Shown here: piece after piece, positions 1 through 8,941 of the stretch
How the letters are laid out: each line of letters opens with the position of its first letter
Position numbering within the stretch: the first letter of the stretch is position 1
From: an uncultured Desulfovibrio sp.
GTDB taxonomy: Bacteria > Desulfobacterota > Desulfovibrionia > Desulfovibrionales > Desulfovibrionaceae
Direction of reading: 5' to 3'
Assembly (NCBI GenBank): GCA_949291675.1
Contig: CASEWR010000154.1
Span: 1 to 36,679, forward strand
Length of the DNA stretch: 36,679 nt
The notes under the pieces: generated by a model
What the model was told of the DNA's origin: nothing
Databases searched by the model: none
What the model saw: the letters and a program-made list of their open reading frames with translations, nothing else
Translations under genes and position numbers: made by a program

Positions 1-19
1 TTCCGATTTTCTCAGCCAT
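1..19 (-). CDS. rplC: 50S ribosomal protein L3, first codons only (cut by window edge)
   Basis: Reading leftwards from an ATG at 19, the first residues are MAEKIG, the usual beginning of bacterial L3. A GAGG Shine-Dalgarno sequence lies 5-6 bases before the ATG, and the gene starts 12 bases after the rpsJ stop. The S10 operon order rpsJ-rplC supports the call, although only six codons are visible. Confidence 0.8.
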
Positions 20-31
20 GATTGCCTCACA

Positions 32-349
32 CTAGAGCTTGATTTCTACGTCAACGCCTGCAGGCAAAGAAAGCTTGCCAAGAGCGTCCACGGTTTGCTG
101 CGTGGGCTCAAGGATGTCCATGAGCCTTTTATGAACGCGCAATTCGAACTGCTCGCGGGACTTCTTGTCCACGTGCACAGAACGCTGGACTGTATACTTG
201 TGGAATCTGGTGGGCAGCGGAATGGGTCCGGCCACACCAGCGCCAGTGTTGCGTGCAGTGTCCACGATTTCCGCCACTGCCTTGTCCAGGATACGGAAGT
301 CGTAGGCCTTGAGCTTGATGCGAATGCATTCGCTGCTAACTGTCGTCAT
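32..349 (-). CDS. rpsJ: 30S ribosomal protein S10
   Basis: This is a component of the 30S head; in many bacteria S10 (NusE) also pairs with NusB in antitermination. The protein is 105 aa, the normal family length. It contains the typical segments [29 protein letters not shown] and LDVLE-like [12 protein letters not shown]. An upstream in-frame ATG at 364 exists, but GGAG lies 9 bases before the ATG at 349, and the residues from there match the usual N-terminus, so 349 is preferred. It is the first gene of the S10 operon here and rplC follows at once. A consensus promoter is found at 834-862, leaving an unusually long untranslated leader. Confidence 0.97.
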   Translation of the reverse strand: MTTVSSECIRIKLKAYDFRILDKAVAEIVDTARNTGAGVAGPIPLPTRFHKYTVQRSVHVDKKSREQFELRVHKRLMDILEPTQQTVDALGKLSLPAGVDVEIKL

Positions 350-826
350 TGTTTGTAGCTCCATGAAAATTCGCCCGGTCAGTGGGGAGACACGGGATAC
401 GGACAGGGCCGTACAAAAGGCCCTTCTGGCCTGGCCTGCGGGTGAGGTGGCGAAGGGGAGCTGCAGACGAACAGTCTGTGGTCACGTATTGTTGATGGGG
501 ATCAGAGAGAGAGGTGGGCGTGAGTAACGCGCCTTGCTGTCCACGATCTACGTGACGCTCCCGGCGTTCTCCACGCCCGACGGTACAGGACGTACCGCGG
601 AAGGATGGACCCGCAGGGTTACCAAATGGGGGTAGTTCCCCCGAAAACCTTTACAGCCCCGGGTGTACACATGGGTACGGGATCCGTGGGTGGGCTGGTA
701 CGGCTCGATCAAGTCGGCATTTGGCAACGCCTGCACTTGTCAAACCGGCCGTGAGCGACCGGTACTGCAGGACGAAAAGGCTTTCGTCCTTCCCTGCCGT
801 ACAGGGAGTCCCCTGAAATCAGAGGC
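350..826 (-). promoter_or_regulatory. long structured 5' leader of the rpsJ operon
   Basis: About 480 nt lie between the predicted transcription start (near 826) and rpsJ, with no convincing reading frame. The stretch is rich in perfect short hairpins: GACGAAA/TTTCGTC near 772-789, CGGTAC/GTACCG near 580-597, GGGGG/CCCCC near 627-642, and AGGGCC/GGCCCT near 408-427. Leaders of S10 operons in other bacteria can bind a ribosomal protein for feedback control, but no known leader motif was recognised here. A separate small RNA is possible. Confidence 0.45.
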
Positions 827-833
827 GAACGGC

Positions 834-862
834 TTAATATCCTTCCTCCCCCCGGCTGTCAA
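834..862 (-). promoter_or_regulatory. sigma-70 type promoter for the rpsJ operon
   Basis: On the minus strand a perfect -35 box TTGACA (862-857) is followed after exactly 17 bases by TATTAA (839-834). The spacer is purine-rich. It points towards rpsJ and sits at the border of the structured leader. Confidence 0.75.
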
Positions 863-1422
863 GAAATTTTTACGAAAAGTTCTTTTTCGCCACATTGGGA
901 GGGCAGGGAACGGGGTGAGGAAGCCGCAACCTCACCAGGGGAGAGCTCACTACTGCCTTTTGGCCAAAACTGCAAGCCCTGTTCTGCACGCCTGACCGGC
1001 ACACAGGGGCTGCAAGCCGTGTCCGCACGTCTGACCCGTGCGCCCGGCCCCGTTCGTCTGACCCCGTTCGACAGACACGTTTGTCTGACCCGAGCGTCAG
1101 CCCCGCAGGCCCCCGCGAAGGAGAGGTCCTGGGGAAGGCTTGGGGAAATCCTGGGGAAGGCCTGGGAAAGGTCTGGGAAAGGTCTCCGGGAAGGCCCGGG
1201 AAGCTTTGGGAAAGCCGGGAAAGCTCTGGGAAGCCCGGCAGGCCCAGGAGAGAGGCCTGGTCAGTGCCCCCCTGCCCTGCTTACCCCATGGAGGCTGGCC
1301 GGCACCACTGGCAGGGCCGGTGCAGCCAGACACAGCCCGGGTGCTGCGGCTTCTCAGCGTCCTGTGGGCCCTGTGGCCCCTGTGGCATTGACGGGGGCAC
1401 AGGGGCCGGTCAGGCCCCTTCC
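863..1422. repeat. gene-free stretch with degenerate short repeats
   Basis: No credible gene was found in these 560 bases. At 967-1030 a segment of the form CTGCAAGCC...GCACG.CTGACC occurs twice. Between 1021 and 1090 GTCTGACCC or a close variant recurs three times. From about 1130 to 1245 a purine-rich GGGAAGG/CTGGGAAA unit repeats about ten times with drift. Long open frames across it are by-products of the repeat composition. Confidence 0.6.
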
Positions 1423-1878
1423 TCAGTCAAATTCTATCTCGTAGCCGAGATCATAGCACAGTTCGCGAAGAGCAATCTTCAGGAGATCCCGCACTGTGAC
1501 AAGATAGTCCTGTCTGGCAGGCCCGATGCCCTCTTCTGCCAGCGCCGCCTCAATGGCCGGCTTCAGCTCCCTGATCTGGCCGTAGTACTCTTCCTTGAGT
1601 CGCTGATACTTCTTCCTGTGCAGGAAATTGTCGATGCCCTGGCACGCCAGGACGAGGCCCAGAAGCCCCTTGCTGCATCAGGAAAGGCCGCTGAAGCCGC
1701 CCATCTCCCACTTGCCGCTGATGAGCTCATAGCCCAGGTCCTGGGAGATATGGCTTGTGCCGGTATCCCGCGCCTTGTCCTCCAGGGCCTGACGGGCCTC
1801 CTCCACAATGATGCGGATGAGCTCAAGCTTGCGCCCGCGGATGAAGTGGTGCTGCTTGTTGAGTGCGCACGCTGTCAT
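1423..1878 (-). CDS. unknown small protein with one in-frame UGA: selenoprotein candidate or single-stop pseudogene
   Basis: I do not recognise the family. An ATG at 1878 has GAGG six bases upstream and opens a frame of 66 codons to a TGA at 1680-1678. The same frame then continues for another 84 codons to a TGA at 1425-1423, giving 151 residues with the UGA at codon 67. The surroundings read GLS-(UGA)-CSKG, which would put selenocysteine next to cysteine if decoded. Codon use on both sides is alike, and both halves look like ordinary soluble helical protein (for example RGRKLELIRIIVEEARQAL before, and KKYQRLKEEYYGQIRELK after). After the UGA two hairpins are possible: a 5-bp stem with loop UUCUGG starting 14 nt downstream, and GUCCUGG-CGUG-CCAGGGC with its loop 32 nt downstream. 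Neither is proven to be a SECIS. The alternative is a recent Trp (TGG) or Gly (GGA) to stop mutation. It stands alone downstream of the ftsY terminator. Confidence 0.5.
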
Positions 1879-2016
1879 ATATATGTCCTCGCTGTCCTTC
1901 ACTACTGTCTGTCCGGCCCGGGTTTCGGGCGCTGATGGTCCTGAGCACCTGCTGCTGCAGGCCTGGCAGAGACATCCGGGAAGCCCCGGGAAGTCACTGG
2001 CCTGGTTTGGTGTCAG

Positions 2017-2045
2017 CTATTATCAGGAATGATAACCAATAATAG
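2017..2045. promoter_or_regulatory. AT-rich nested inverted repeat
   Basis: CTATTAT and ATAATAG form 7-bp arms 15 bases apart, and a second pair TTATCA/TGATAA lies within the same segment on the complementary strand. It is strikingly AT-rich compared with its surroundings and lies about 140 bases upstream of the small UGA-containing gene. It may be an operator; no regulator is identified. Confidence 0.3.
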
Positions 2046-2054
2046 AAAATTGTA

Positions 2055-2086
2055 CAGCCCCTGACCTGCAAAAAAGTCAGGGGCTG
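2055..2086 (-). terminator. hairpin terminator after ftsY
   Basis: A perfect 11-bp stem CAGCCCCTGAC/GTCAGGGGCTG with a 10-base A-rich loop starts 34 bases past the ftsY stop. On the minus strand it is followed by TACAATTTTC, a weak U-tract. Confidence 0.65.
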
Positions 2087-2119
2087 AAAACGTTCGTGGC
2101 TGCGAATGTCTTGTGAGGC

Positions 2120-4831
2120 CTACATCTTCAGCAGGGCTTCAGCGTAGTCATCACCATTGAAGGGACGCAAATCCTCCACCTTTTCACCAAGGCCCACATA
2201 GGTGATGGGCAGCTGATGCTGCATGGCCACGGCAATGGCCACACCGCCCTTGGCAGTGCCGTCAAGCTTGGTGAGGATGAGTTCATCCACACCCGCACTC
2301 TCCTTGAAGAGCCTGGCCTGGGAGAGCGCGTTCTGGCCTGTGGTGGCATCCAGGACCAGCACTGTCCTGTGCGGGGCACCGGGATGCTTGCGGGCGATGA
2401 CATTGCGAATCTTGGCGAGCTCGTCCATGAGGTTGACCTTGGTCTGCAGACGGCCTGCCGTATCCACATAGAGCACATCCACCTTCTCTGCGATGGCCCT
2501 GTCCATGGCCTCAAAGGCAACCGAGGCAGGATCCGAGCCGGCCTGTTTGGCATGGAAGAGGGCACCCACGCGGCCTGCCCATACCTGCAGCTGCTCAATG
2601 GCTGCGGCTCTGAAGGTGTCTGCTGCGGCAATCATGACCTTCTTGCCCTGCATGCGGTCACGGTAGGCCAGCTTGGCAATGGTGGTGGTCTTGCCTGCGC
2701 CATTGACGCCAATCATGAGCACAACCTCAGGCGGTGTGATGCCCACAATATGTCTGGGTCTGGCAAAGATGGCGCGGATTTCTTCCTGCAGCAGGGCTCT
2801 GGCGCCGTCAGAGGTGGTGACGCCCTGCTCTCTGGCTCTGGTGCGCAGGCGCCTGGTGAGTTCCATGGAGGCATCCACACCAAGGTCTGCCATAATGAAG
2901 ATCTCTTCCAGCTCTTCCCAGAAGTCGTCATCCAGCTCGCCATGGCTGGAGATCAGGCCTTCAAAGTGTCTGGCAAACTGGGCTCTGGTCCTGGCAAGGC
3001 TGTTGGAGAGCTTGAGGAAGAGGCGGTTGCGTTCGTCCTCTTCGTCCTCGAGGTCCAGGGCAAGGGCCAGGCGGTACTGCAGCTCTGACCTGAAGTCCTC
3101 GATATGGGTATAGTCCATGCGCTCAAGCCAGCCGGCAAAGTCATCCACAAAGGCCTTTGCCTCGTCTGCCGGGGCTTCCAGGGTGCGCAGGAGGAAGAGC
3201 ACGCGGTTATTGAGCTCCTCACCGGACTGGGTCACACCGTCAAGCACAATGTCCAGCCAGACCGAGAGCTTTGCCTCTGCCGCGCGCAGACGGACAGTGA
3301 GCTCAGGGTAGTCCACCATGGCTGCGGCAGGCGCTTCTTCCTGCCGGGGCTTGCGGTTCTCCTCCCAGTCCTCGGGCATGAGCGGGGCACCAAGATCAAT
3401 GACAAGCTCGTCTTCTGCGTCTTCGGGCGCGGCCTCAGCCTGAGCTTTGGCAGGTGCAGCCTGGGCTTCCCCGGCTGCTGCGGGCGTGCCGGCCGCTTCT
3501 GTCTGCACAGCCTCAGCTGCTGGTTCTGCGAGCTCGACAACAGACTCTGCACCAGGCTTTGCTTCTTCGGCCGCAGGTTCTTCCTGCGCAGGCTTTGCAG
3601 GCGCAACAGGCTTGAAGTTGGCCCAGGGATCATATGCCGGCGCTGCCTTGTCGGCAGGCGCAGCAGCTTCCACAGGTTCGGGCGCGGGTTCGGCCACAGG
3701 CTCAGTCACAGGCTCAGCCTGGGCCTCTGCCCCTGCTGCCTGTACTGCAGGCCCGGCTGTCCCGGCTTCCTCTGCGGGTTCTGCGGGCACAGGTGCTGGC
3801 TCTGCGAGCTCGACAACAGGCTTAGCTTCTTCGGCTGCAGGTTCTTCCTGCGCAGGCTCTGCAGGCGCTGCAGGCCTGAAATTGGCCCAGGGATCACATG
3901 CTGGCGCTGCCCTGTCGGCAGGCGCAGCAGCTTCATCTGCTGCAGGTTCTGCCACAGCGGCTGCAGGCCCGGCTTCGACTGTCTCGTCAGCTTTCCCGTC
4001 AGCCGCCTCGCCAGCCATGTCTTCCGGCTTTTCCTCCGGCTTCTCGGCTGGCTTCTCAGCTGGCTTCTCTTCCGGCGTCTCGTCTGGCTTCCCGGCTGTT
4101 TCGGGCGCTGTGTCTGCGACGGGTTCAGCAGGCTGCTCGCCGGCTGCAGGCAGGGGCTCTGTCTCAGGCCCGGCAGGTTTTGCCGCAGCGTCCTCTGCAG
4201 GCCCGGCAGCAGGCTCCACAGGTTCAGCGACAGGCGCAGCTGCGGGCTCGGCCACCACGGTGAGCTCGACCACCTCTGTCTCTGCAGCCTCCTGCGCCTT
4301 ATCTTCAGCGCTCTCCACAGTCTCGAACACTGCAGCGGCTTCCACCTCTGCCACAGGCCCGGGCTGTGCAGGTTCCGCGCCCTGGGCGGCAGGCTCTGCT
4401 GCAGCCGGCTCTGTGAGCAGCACTTCGAGAGGCTCGCCTGTCTCCACAAAAACCGGGGCACCGTCCTCAGTTGTCACCCTGGCTCTGGCTGCATCAGGCA
4501 GGGCTGCGCCCTCTGCTGCAGGAGCATCAGCCTCGGCAGATGCTGCCTGCACTGCAGGCTCTGCAGCCTCACTCTGCTCCGGCTGGGCCGGCTGGGCCGG
4601 CTGCTTGACTGTCCCCTGCGCGTCTTTTGCCTCTTCCTGAGCTTCCGGCTGCGCCTGCTCTGGTTGAGCCGGCTCCGGTTGCGCGTGCTCCGGACTGGCG
4701 ACCTGCTCTGCTGCTGCCTGTGTCCCGGGGGCAGATGTGGTTTCTTGTGTGGTCTCTGGCGTGGTTTCAGGTGCCGTTTCTGGTGTCGCGGCTGTTCCGA
4801 AAATCTTCTTTATCCTGGAAAAAAAGCCCAT
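2120..4831 (-). CDS. ftsY: signal recognition particle receptor FtsY with a very long acidic N-terminal region
   Basis: This GTPase receives SRP-ribosome complexes at the inner membrane. From the ATG at 4831 (GGGAG six bases upstream) the protein is 903 aa, far longer than the usual 300-500. It starts [11 protein letters not shown], a membrane-binding amphipathic start. Residues about 15-530 are almost entirely Ala, Glu, Pro and Val, including [10 protein letters not shown] runs and a duplicated block with DPWANF. The NG domain fills about the last 300 residues: P-loop [10 protein letters not shown] near 708, DTFRAAA near 738, DTAGRL near 790, [10 protein letters not shown] near 854, and [12 protein letters not shown] near the end. 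All GTPase motifs are intact. An in-frame ATG eight codons earlier (4855) is less likely because it lacks a good ribosome site. It is the last gene of a minus-strand group with queF and the small membrane protein. Confidence 0.95.
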   Translation of the reverse strand: MGFFSRIKKIFGTAATPETAPETTPETTQETTSAPGTQAAAEQVASPEHAQPEPAQPEQAQPEAQEEAKDAQGTVKQPAQPAQPEQSEAAEPAVQAASAEADAPAAEGAALPDAARARVTTEDGAPVFVETGEPLEVLLTEPAAAEPAAQGAEPAQPGPVAEVEAAAVFETVESAEDKAQEAAETEVVELTVVAEPAAAPVAEPVEPAAGPAEDAAAKPAGPETEPLPAAGEQPAEPVADTAPETAGKPDETPEEKPAEKPAEKPEEKPEDMAGEAADGKADETVEAGPAAAVAEPAADEAAAPADRAAPACDPWANFRPAAPAEPAQEEPAAEEAKPVVELAEPAPVPAEPAEEAGTAGPAVQAAGAEAQAEPVTEPVAEPAPEPVEAAAPADKAAPAYDPWANFKPVAPAKPAQEEPAAEEAKPGAESVVELAEPAAEAVQTEAAGTPAAAGEAQAAPAKAQAEAAPEDAEDELVIDLGAPLMPEDWEENRKPRQEEAPAAAMVDYPELTVRLRAAEAKLSVWLDIVLDGVTQSGEELNNRVLFLLRTLEAPADEAKAFVDDFAGWLERMDYTHIEDFRSELQYRLALALDLEDEEDERNRLFLKLSNSLARTRAQFARHFEGLISSHGELDDDFWEELEEIFIMADLGVDASMELTRRLRTRAREQGVTTSDGARALLQEEIRAIFARPRHIVGITPPEVVLMIGVNGAGKTTTIAKLAYRDRMQGKKVMIAAADTFRAAAIEQLQVWAGRVGALFHAKQAGSDPASVAFEAMDRAIAEKVDVLYVDTAGRLQTKVNLMDELAKIRNVIARKHPGAPHRTVLVLDATTGQNALSQARLFKESAGVDELILTKLDGTAKGGVAIAVAMQHQLPITYVGLGEKVEDLRPFNGDDYAEALLKM
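3519..3934 (-). repeat. duplicated block inside the ftsY acidic region
   Basis: Two copies of about 140-150 bp (3519-3670 and 3795-3934) encode nearly the same block: PAD(K/R)AAPA(Y/C)DPWANF, then (R/K)P..PA(E/K)[13 protein letters not shown], then VVELAEPA. Copy 3519-3670 carries an extra 12 bases (GAES). The high DNA identity suggests a fairly recent duplication. Confidence 0.8.
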
Positions 4832-4928
4832 GCTGTTCTCCCCTGCTGTCAACAAATACTGTCTGCCCTGTCCGAGCGGCTCCTGCGGTCTTCAGCCTGC
4901 CCCTGTACCTGTCCCTGTCCTCTTGCCA

Positions 4929-5579
4929 TCAGTCTGTGCCCCTGGATTTGCTGCGCCAGGGCGCAAGCAGGCACAGGCCAAGGAGAAAGAAGGCTGCTGC
5001 GCCGGCCTGGGCAAGGGCAACGCTCTTCCACAGACTCTTGTCCGCAAGCTGCTGCACCTGTGTCTGCCACAGGGCATCATCGAGCACCACTGTCACCTGC
5101 ACACCCTGTGTCCCGTCCCCTGCGGCAATCTGTGCATGCCCTGCTGCCCTGGTCCGGGGAAGGTCTGTGTCCGGGGCCAGGGAGCCATCTGCCTGGCGCA
5201 CCTGAGACTCCAGGAGTCTGTCCCGGCCCGTGACAGCACAGGCCAGAACGTCTGTCTTCTCCATGAGCTCAAAGACCAGGGGGCGCACCAGGAATTCGTC
5301 AATGAGTGCAGACGCTGCAGCACGCTCAGCGCCGCTACTGCCATCAGGCTCGTCCCTGCCTGTCCCGGTTTCCGGCGCTGTCCCTGACGCAGTGCTGATC
5401 TCGTCTGCTGCCTGCACAATCTCTGCTGCCAGCTGCCTGGCAAGCTGCTGTGCCTGTGCCTGAGCAGTTGCCTGCATATCGTCGCAGAACGCCTCCAGCA
5501 GCATCTGCCGCTGGACAAAGAGGGCTGCAGCCAGAAGCAGGGAAGCGGCAAGCCAGACAAGGACGCAGCGAAGCTTCAT
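4929..5579 (-). CDS. two-helix membrane protein with extracytoplasmic domain, unknown function
   Basis: The 216-aa protein starts at an ATG with AAGGAG six bases upstream. An N-terminal helix (about residues 7-24, LVWLAASLLLAAALFV) is followed by an Ala/Gln-rich coiled-coil-like stretch, a domain of about 150 residues predicted to lie outside the cytoplasm, and a second helix (about 184-206) with a short basic tail. This layout resembles the sensor module of a chemoreceptor or histidine kinase, but no signalling domain follows. It may be a stand-alone sensor-like protein. It starts 48 bases after queF and ends about 100 bases before ftsY, so the three are probably co-transcribed. No catalytic motif was recognised. 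Confidence 0.7.
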   Translation of the reverse strand: MKLRCVLVWLAASLLLAAALFVQRQMLLEAFCDDMQATAQAQAQQLARQLAAEIVQAADEISTASGTAPETGTGRDEPDGSSGAERAAASALIDEFLVRPLVFELMEKTDVLACAVTGRDRLLESQVRQADGSLAPDTDLPRTRAAGHAQIAAGDGTQGVQVTVVLDDALWQTQVQQLADKSLWKSVALAQAGAAAFFLLGLCLLAPWRSKSRGTD

Positions 5580-5627
5580 ATTCTGCTCCTTCTCTCCAAC
5601 TTCAGATCCCGGGCACGCACGTCCTGC

Positions 5628-6131
5628 TCAGCTCCTGTGCGGGTCAGGCTCGCTCTTCCACTCGCGCACAGCCTCGCGAATCTGTCCCAGGCGCTCGGGG
5701 CTGAGATCCTTGTTGTACTCTTCAGCAAAGACATGGATGCGCGTCCCGCCTCTGGGCACAAACAGCCCCTTGACTCTGGCCCAGGACGGGTGGAGCAGTG
5801 CGGTAATGTCCTCAAGCACCTTGTTGGTAATGGTCTCCATGAAGGAGTGATGGTTTCTGAAGGCAAACATATAGAGCTTGAAGCTCTTGGACTCCACACA
5901 GAGCTCGCCGGGAATGTATTCCAGCACAATGGTCCCGAAGTCCGGCTGTCCTGTGACAGGACAAAGCGAGGTGAACTCCGGAAAGGCAATGCTGATCACA
6001 TAGTCCCTGGCAGGAAAACGGTTGGGAAAGGCTTCCAGAATGTCGATGCCAGGCTCCTGTGCCGGAACTGCCGAGCCTCCATGGCCAAGTGCGGACAGGC
6101 CGCCGGTGATGTCGTTACTGCGTGTTCCCAT
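5628..6131 (-). CDS. queF: NADPH-dependent 7-cyano-7-deazaguanine reductase
   Basis: QueF reduces preQ0 to preQ1 in queuosine tRNA modification, using NADPH in the cytoplasm. The 167-aa protein is of the short type I (single-domain) class. Visible motifs are FTSLCPVTGQPDFG with the catalytic Cys that forms the thioimide, ESKSFKLYMFAFRNHHSFME (the QueF signature E-S-K-S-x-K-L-Y and the following His), and a C-terminal GGT(R)IHVF segment. The frame is open for another 102 codons upstream, but AGGAG four bases before the ATG at 6131 and the family length fix the start. No other queuosine gene is near. Confidence 0.93.
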   Translation of the reverse strand: MGTRSNDITGGLSALGHGGSAVPAQEPGIDILEAFPNRFPARDYVISIAFPEFTSLCPVTGQPDFGTIVLEYIPGELCVESKSFKLYMFAFRNHHSFMETITNKVLEDITALLHPSWARVKGLFVPRGGTRIHVFAEEYNKDLSPERLGQIREAVREWKSEPDPHRS

Positions 6132-6448
6132 GCAACTCCTCAACGCTTCTTCGGGCCTGACAGGCCCGTGACAGGTCAGTAGTTTGTCCGGGGGAAAGGC
6201 TGACGGCTGTTCCTGAAAGGCTCCTGAAAAGCCTCTCACCCCTGTGACTGAAGTTGCGAGAATACCCGCAAAGACGACAAGAGACAATGCCGCGCCCAAA
6301 GACCCTGCCGGCCCGGTGCCGGATGCGGCAAGGAGATCGCCGGGAGCAGCGGCTGGGGCAGCATCGGGGGCAGCGTCGGGGACAGGCAAAGACGGGGAGC
6401 GGCGATGCCGTCGCAGGCACGGAGCGCAGGGCTGCACAGACTCTTGTG
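6132..6448. other. gap between queF and the phosphodiesterase gene
   Basis: These 317 bases have no gene I can support. The queF frame stays open through part of it, but without a start site or recognisable protein. No clear terminator or promoter was seen. Confidence 0.5.
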
Positions 6449-8941
6449 TCAGGATCGGTTGCAGGCGGGGTCTTCGGCTCCCGGCCGGTCATATCCCTTT
6501 TGTCCCGGTCCCTGCTGTCCCGGGCTCTGCTGTCCCGGACCCTGCCGGCCTGGGGTCATACTGTCCTGGTTCTGGCCGGAAAGGTGTGCCAGGACAGCTG
6601 CGGCAGCAGCAGGGCTCCCGCTTTTGCGCTGTTCACTGAAGCCAGGCCCCAGGGCCGTGCGCTCCCTGAAGGTCACCCGTTCAAATTCTGCCACTGGCAG
6701 GGGTTTGGCAAAGAGGAAGCCCTGGGCCACTGCGCAGGCGTGCTGGAAGACAAAATCCCTGTGGGCAACGGTCTCAATGCCCTCGGCCACCACGCGTATG
6801 CCCAGCTCTCTGGCCAGATCCAGGATCACCTTGATGACTGTTCTGTCCCTGGTGCTGACAAGATCCGGCGAACTGAAGAAGCTGCGGTCTATCTTCAGGG
6901 TGTCAATGCGCATGGCAGAAAGCAGGTTCAGGGAGGAGTAGCCTGAGCCGAAGTCATCCAGGGAGCAGCGAAAGCCCGCATCACGGATGGCGTCTATGAC
7001 GCTCTGAATGAAGGCAGGCTCCTTGCTGTACAGGGTCTCTGTGATCTCAAACTCCAGGTACTGATGGGGCACGCCATATCTGTCGGCTGTCTCTGTCAGC
7101 CTGGCGGCAATGGTCCCTTCGGCAGTGAGCTCGATGCGGGAGAGGTTCACTGAGACAGGCAGCCAGGAATAGCCCCTGGCATGCCACGAGCTCATGAGTT
7201 TGCAGACTGTTTCCACCACCCAGGCGTCCACGTTGCGGATAAAGCCGTTGCGCTCGAAGATGGGGATGAATTCATCCGGGGAGAGGTAGCCCAGGATGGG
7301 GTGCTGCCAGCGCACCAGGGCCTCGGCTCCGCAGACCTGGCCTGTGAGCAGCAGCACCTTGGGTTGCAGCACAATGAAGAAGTCACCGGCAGCCAGGCTG
7401 GTCTGCATGAAGTTCTCAATGCTCTTCTCCCGCACAGCCTGTTCCATGTTCTGCTCATCATAGAGCGCATAGGTGATGCTGCTGCCATAGGCGATGTTTG
7501 CCCGCTCCATGGCAATGCCGGCCCTGCTCTTGATCATGATGTAGTCAGCTCTGGCATCCTCAATGATGCGCACACCGGCGCGAATGGTGAAGGAATAGCT
7601 GAGCCGGGAATCATCTGCTGCCTTCATGGAGGTGACTGTCACAGCCCTGTCCAGGCAGGTCAGCAGGGACTGGACAGTCATGCCCTCACAGAGCAGATCG
7701 AACTCGTCAATGCCGGATCGACACAGCCAGTGTGTCCCTGCCGGCAGCAGACTATCCAGGTTCTGGTAAAATCTGCGCAGCAGGCGATCGCCCTGGGAGC
7801 GGCCGAAGAACTCGTTGAAGAGCTTGAATTTATTGATGTTGATGCAGACGAAGACGTACTGTACCGGGATGCTCGCCCTCAGCTGCCTGGTGAGCTCGAT
7901 CTCAAAGCGGGCTCTGGTCATGCCGCCGGTGATGGGGTCTTCAAAGGCCAGAAAGCGGCAGTAGCGGTAGACAAGCAGCAGGAAGATGCAGATGGCAATG
8001 AGCAGCAGGATCACGCAGATGGCCGAGATGTTGACAATGCGGCTCACTGCCAGGAACTCCTCAGTGCCAAACTCTCCGAGGCTCATGACATAGATGTAGA
8101 GGTCATGCCCCTGCACGCGCTGCATCATGCAGTCGCGCAGCGTGCCGCCCACATTATAGCGGAAGTTCAGAGGGGTGCGCAGAGGGACGGTCTTCAGCTC
8201 GTCCACCTTGGCAGCGATCTTGTTGAGCTTCAGTTCCCTGAGCAGATCCTGCACCTGCGTATGCCTCTGATGCGCAACACCTAACTTGAGAAAGTCATCC
8301 GTGCGGACAAGGATGTGGCCTGCGCTGTCAAAGAGGACAAAGGCCACTGCCCCGTCCAGGATGGAGGTTGTGAGGATGTTGTTCCCCCAGGTGTCACTGA
8401 GCTCTGCCACCAGGGCCCCCCGGCTTTCTCCATGGACAACAATGGGCACTGCCAGGGCCAGATGATTGTTCTTTGCTGCAACGCGGCTGGCAGCGCGGGG
8501 GATGCAGAGGCTGTCAAAGATCGCTTCCCTGCCGTGCAGGGCCTTTTGCACTGCGGCATTGTCCGCAAGCTCGTACTGCTGCTCATCGTGATCCCTGCCC
8601 ATGCCCTGCGTATCCACGAGGATGAGGTTTTCCACGCCCAGATGCTCGGCGATGACCTGTACCCTGTTCTTGTGGCTGTCTTCACACTCCCCGTGCTCTC
8701 TGCTCAGTCGCACCAGGGAGTTCGAGGTGGCCTGAAGGCTCATGGAAACGGCATTGGAGAGACTGCTGGCTATTTCCTCAAAGTACTTGTGGCTTCCGCT
8801 GACAATGCTGTCATTGGCCTTCCAGGTAATGATGCAGAGCAAAAACAGCAGAAGAAACAGCGCAACGCCAACAGACAGCCAGATGCGCCGTACCGGAACC
8901 AGAAGAAACTTCGGGATGAAGGTGTCAAGAAATGCCAGCAT
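6449..8941 (-). CDS. membrane cyclic-di-GMP phosphodiesterase, degenerate GGDEF plus intact EAL
   Basis: The 830-aa protein starts at an ATG with GGAG six bases before it. Helix 1 (about 18-40) and helix 2 (about 304-326) flank a large extracytoplasmic sensor domain of Cache-like size. A GGDEF-type domain follows (about 332-505), whose signature reads SGIDEF at 409-414. The second Gly is replaced by Ile, so cyclase activity is doubtful and the domain may bind GTP only as a regulator. The EAL domain (about 510-755) has the usual metal and catalytic residues: EAL at 540-542, VNLS with N599, EITE near 632, DDFGSGYSS with D662/D663, LKID with K683, and VAEGIET near 720. It should therefore hydrolyse c-di-GMP to pGpG. 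The last 75 residues are a Gly/Pro/Gln-rich tail with a repeated (R/Q)QGPGQ motif. It is monocistronic or leads into queF. Confidence 0.9.
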   Translation of the reverse strand: MLAFLDTFIPKFLLVPVRRIWLSVGVALFLLLFLLCIITWKANDSIVSGSHKYFEEIASSLSNAVSMSLQATSNSLVRLSREHGECEDSHKNRVQVIAEHLGVENLILVDTQGMGRDHDEQQYELADNAAVQKALHGREAIFDSLCIPRAASRVAAKNNHLALAVPIVVHGESRGALVAELSDTWGNNILTTSILDGAVAFVLFDSAGHILVRTDDFLKLGVAHQRHTQVQDLLRELKLNKIAAKVDELKTVPLRTPLNFRYNVGGTLRDCMMQRVQGHDLYIYVMSLGEFGTEEFLAVSRIVNISAICVILLLIAICIFLLLVYRYCRFLAFEDPITGGMTRARFEIELTRQLRASIPVQYVFVCININKFKLFNEFFGRSQGDRLLRRFYQNLDSLLPAGTHWLCRSGIDEFDLLCEGMTVQSLLTCLDRAVTVTSMKAADDSRLSYSFTIRAGVRIIEDARADYIMIKSRAGIAMERANIAYGSSITYALYDEQNMEQAVREKSIENFMQTSLAAGDFFIVLQPKVLLLTGQVCGAEALVRWQHPILGYLSPDEFIPIFERNGFIRNVDAWVVETVCKLMSSWHARGYSWLPVSVNLSRIELTAEGTIAARLTETADRYGVPHQYLEFEITETLYSKEPAFIQSVIDAIRDAGFRCSLDDFGSGYSSLNLLSAMRIDTLKIDRSFFSSPDLVSTRDRTVIKVILDLARELGIRVVAEGIETVAHRDFVFQHACAVAQGFLFAKPLPVAEFERVTFRERTALGPGFSEQRKSGSPAAAAAVLAHLSGQNQDSMTPGRQGPGQQSPGQQGPGQKGYDRPGAEDPACNRS

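Noticed and set aside
1081-1935. 284-codon plus-strand open frame
   Set aside because: It spans the purine-rich repeats and the antisense of the small UGA gene; no family resemblance and no start site.
2017-2045. Fur box
   Set aside because: The GATAA-like arms are in the opposite orientation and spacing to the classical site.
3104-5233. very long open frame on the plus strand opposite ftsY (also 3447-4640)
   Set aside because: It is produced by the Ala/Glu/Pro codon bias of ftsY read antisense; the product is Cys/Arg/Leu- or Ala/Ser-rich low-complexity sequence and has no ribosome site.
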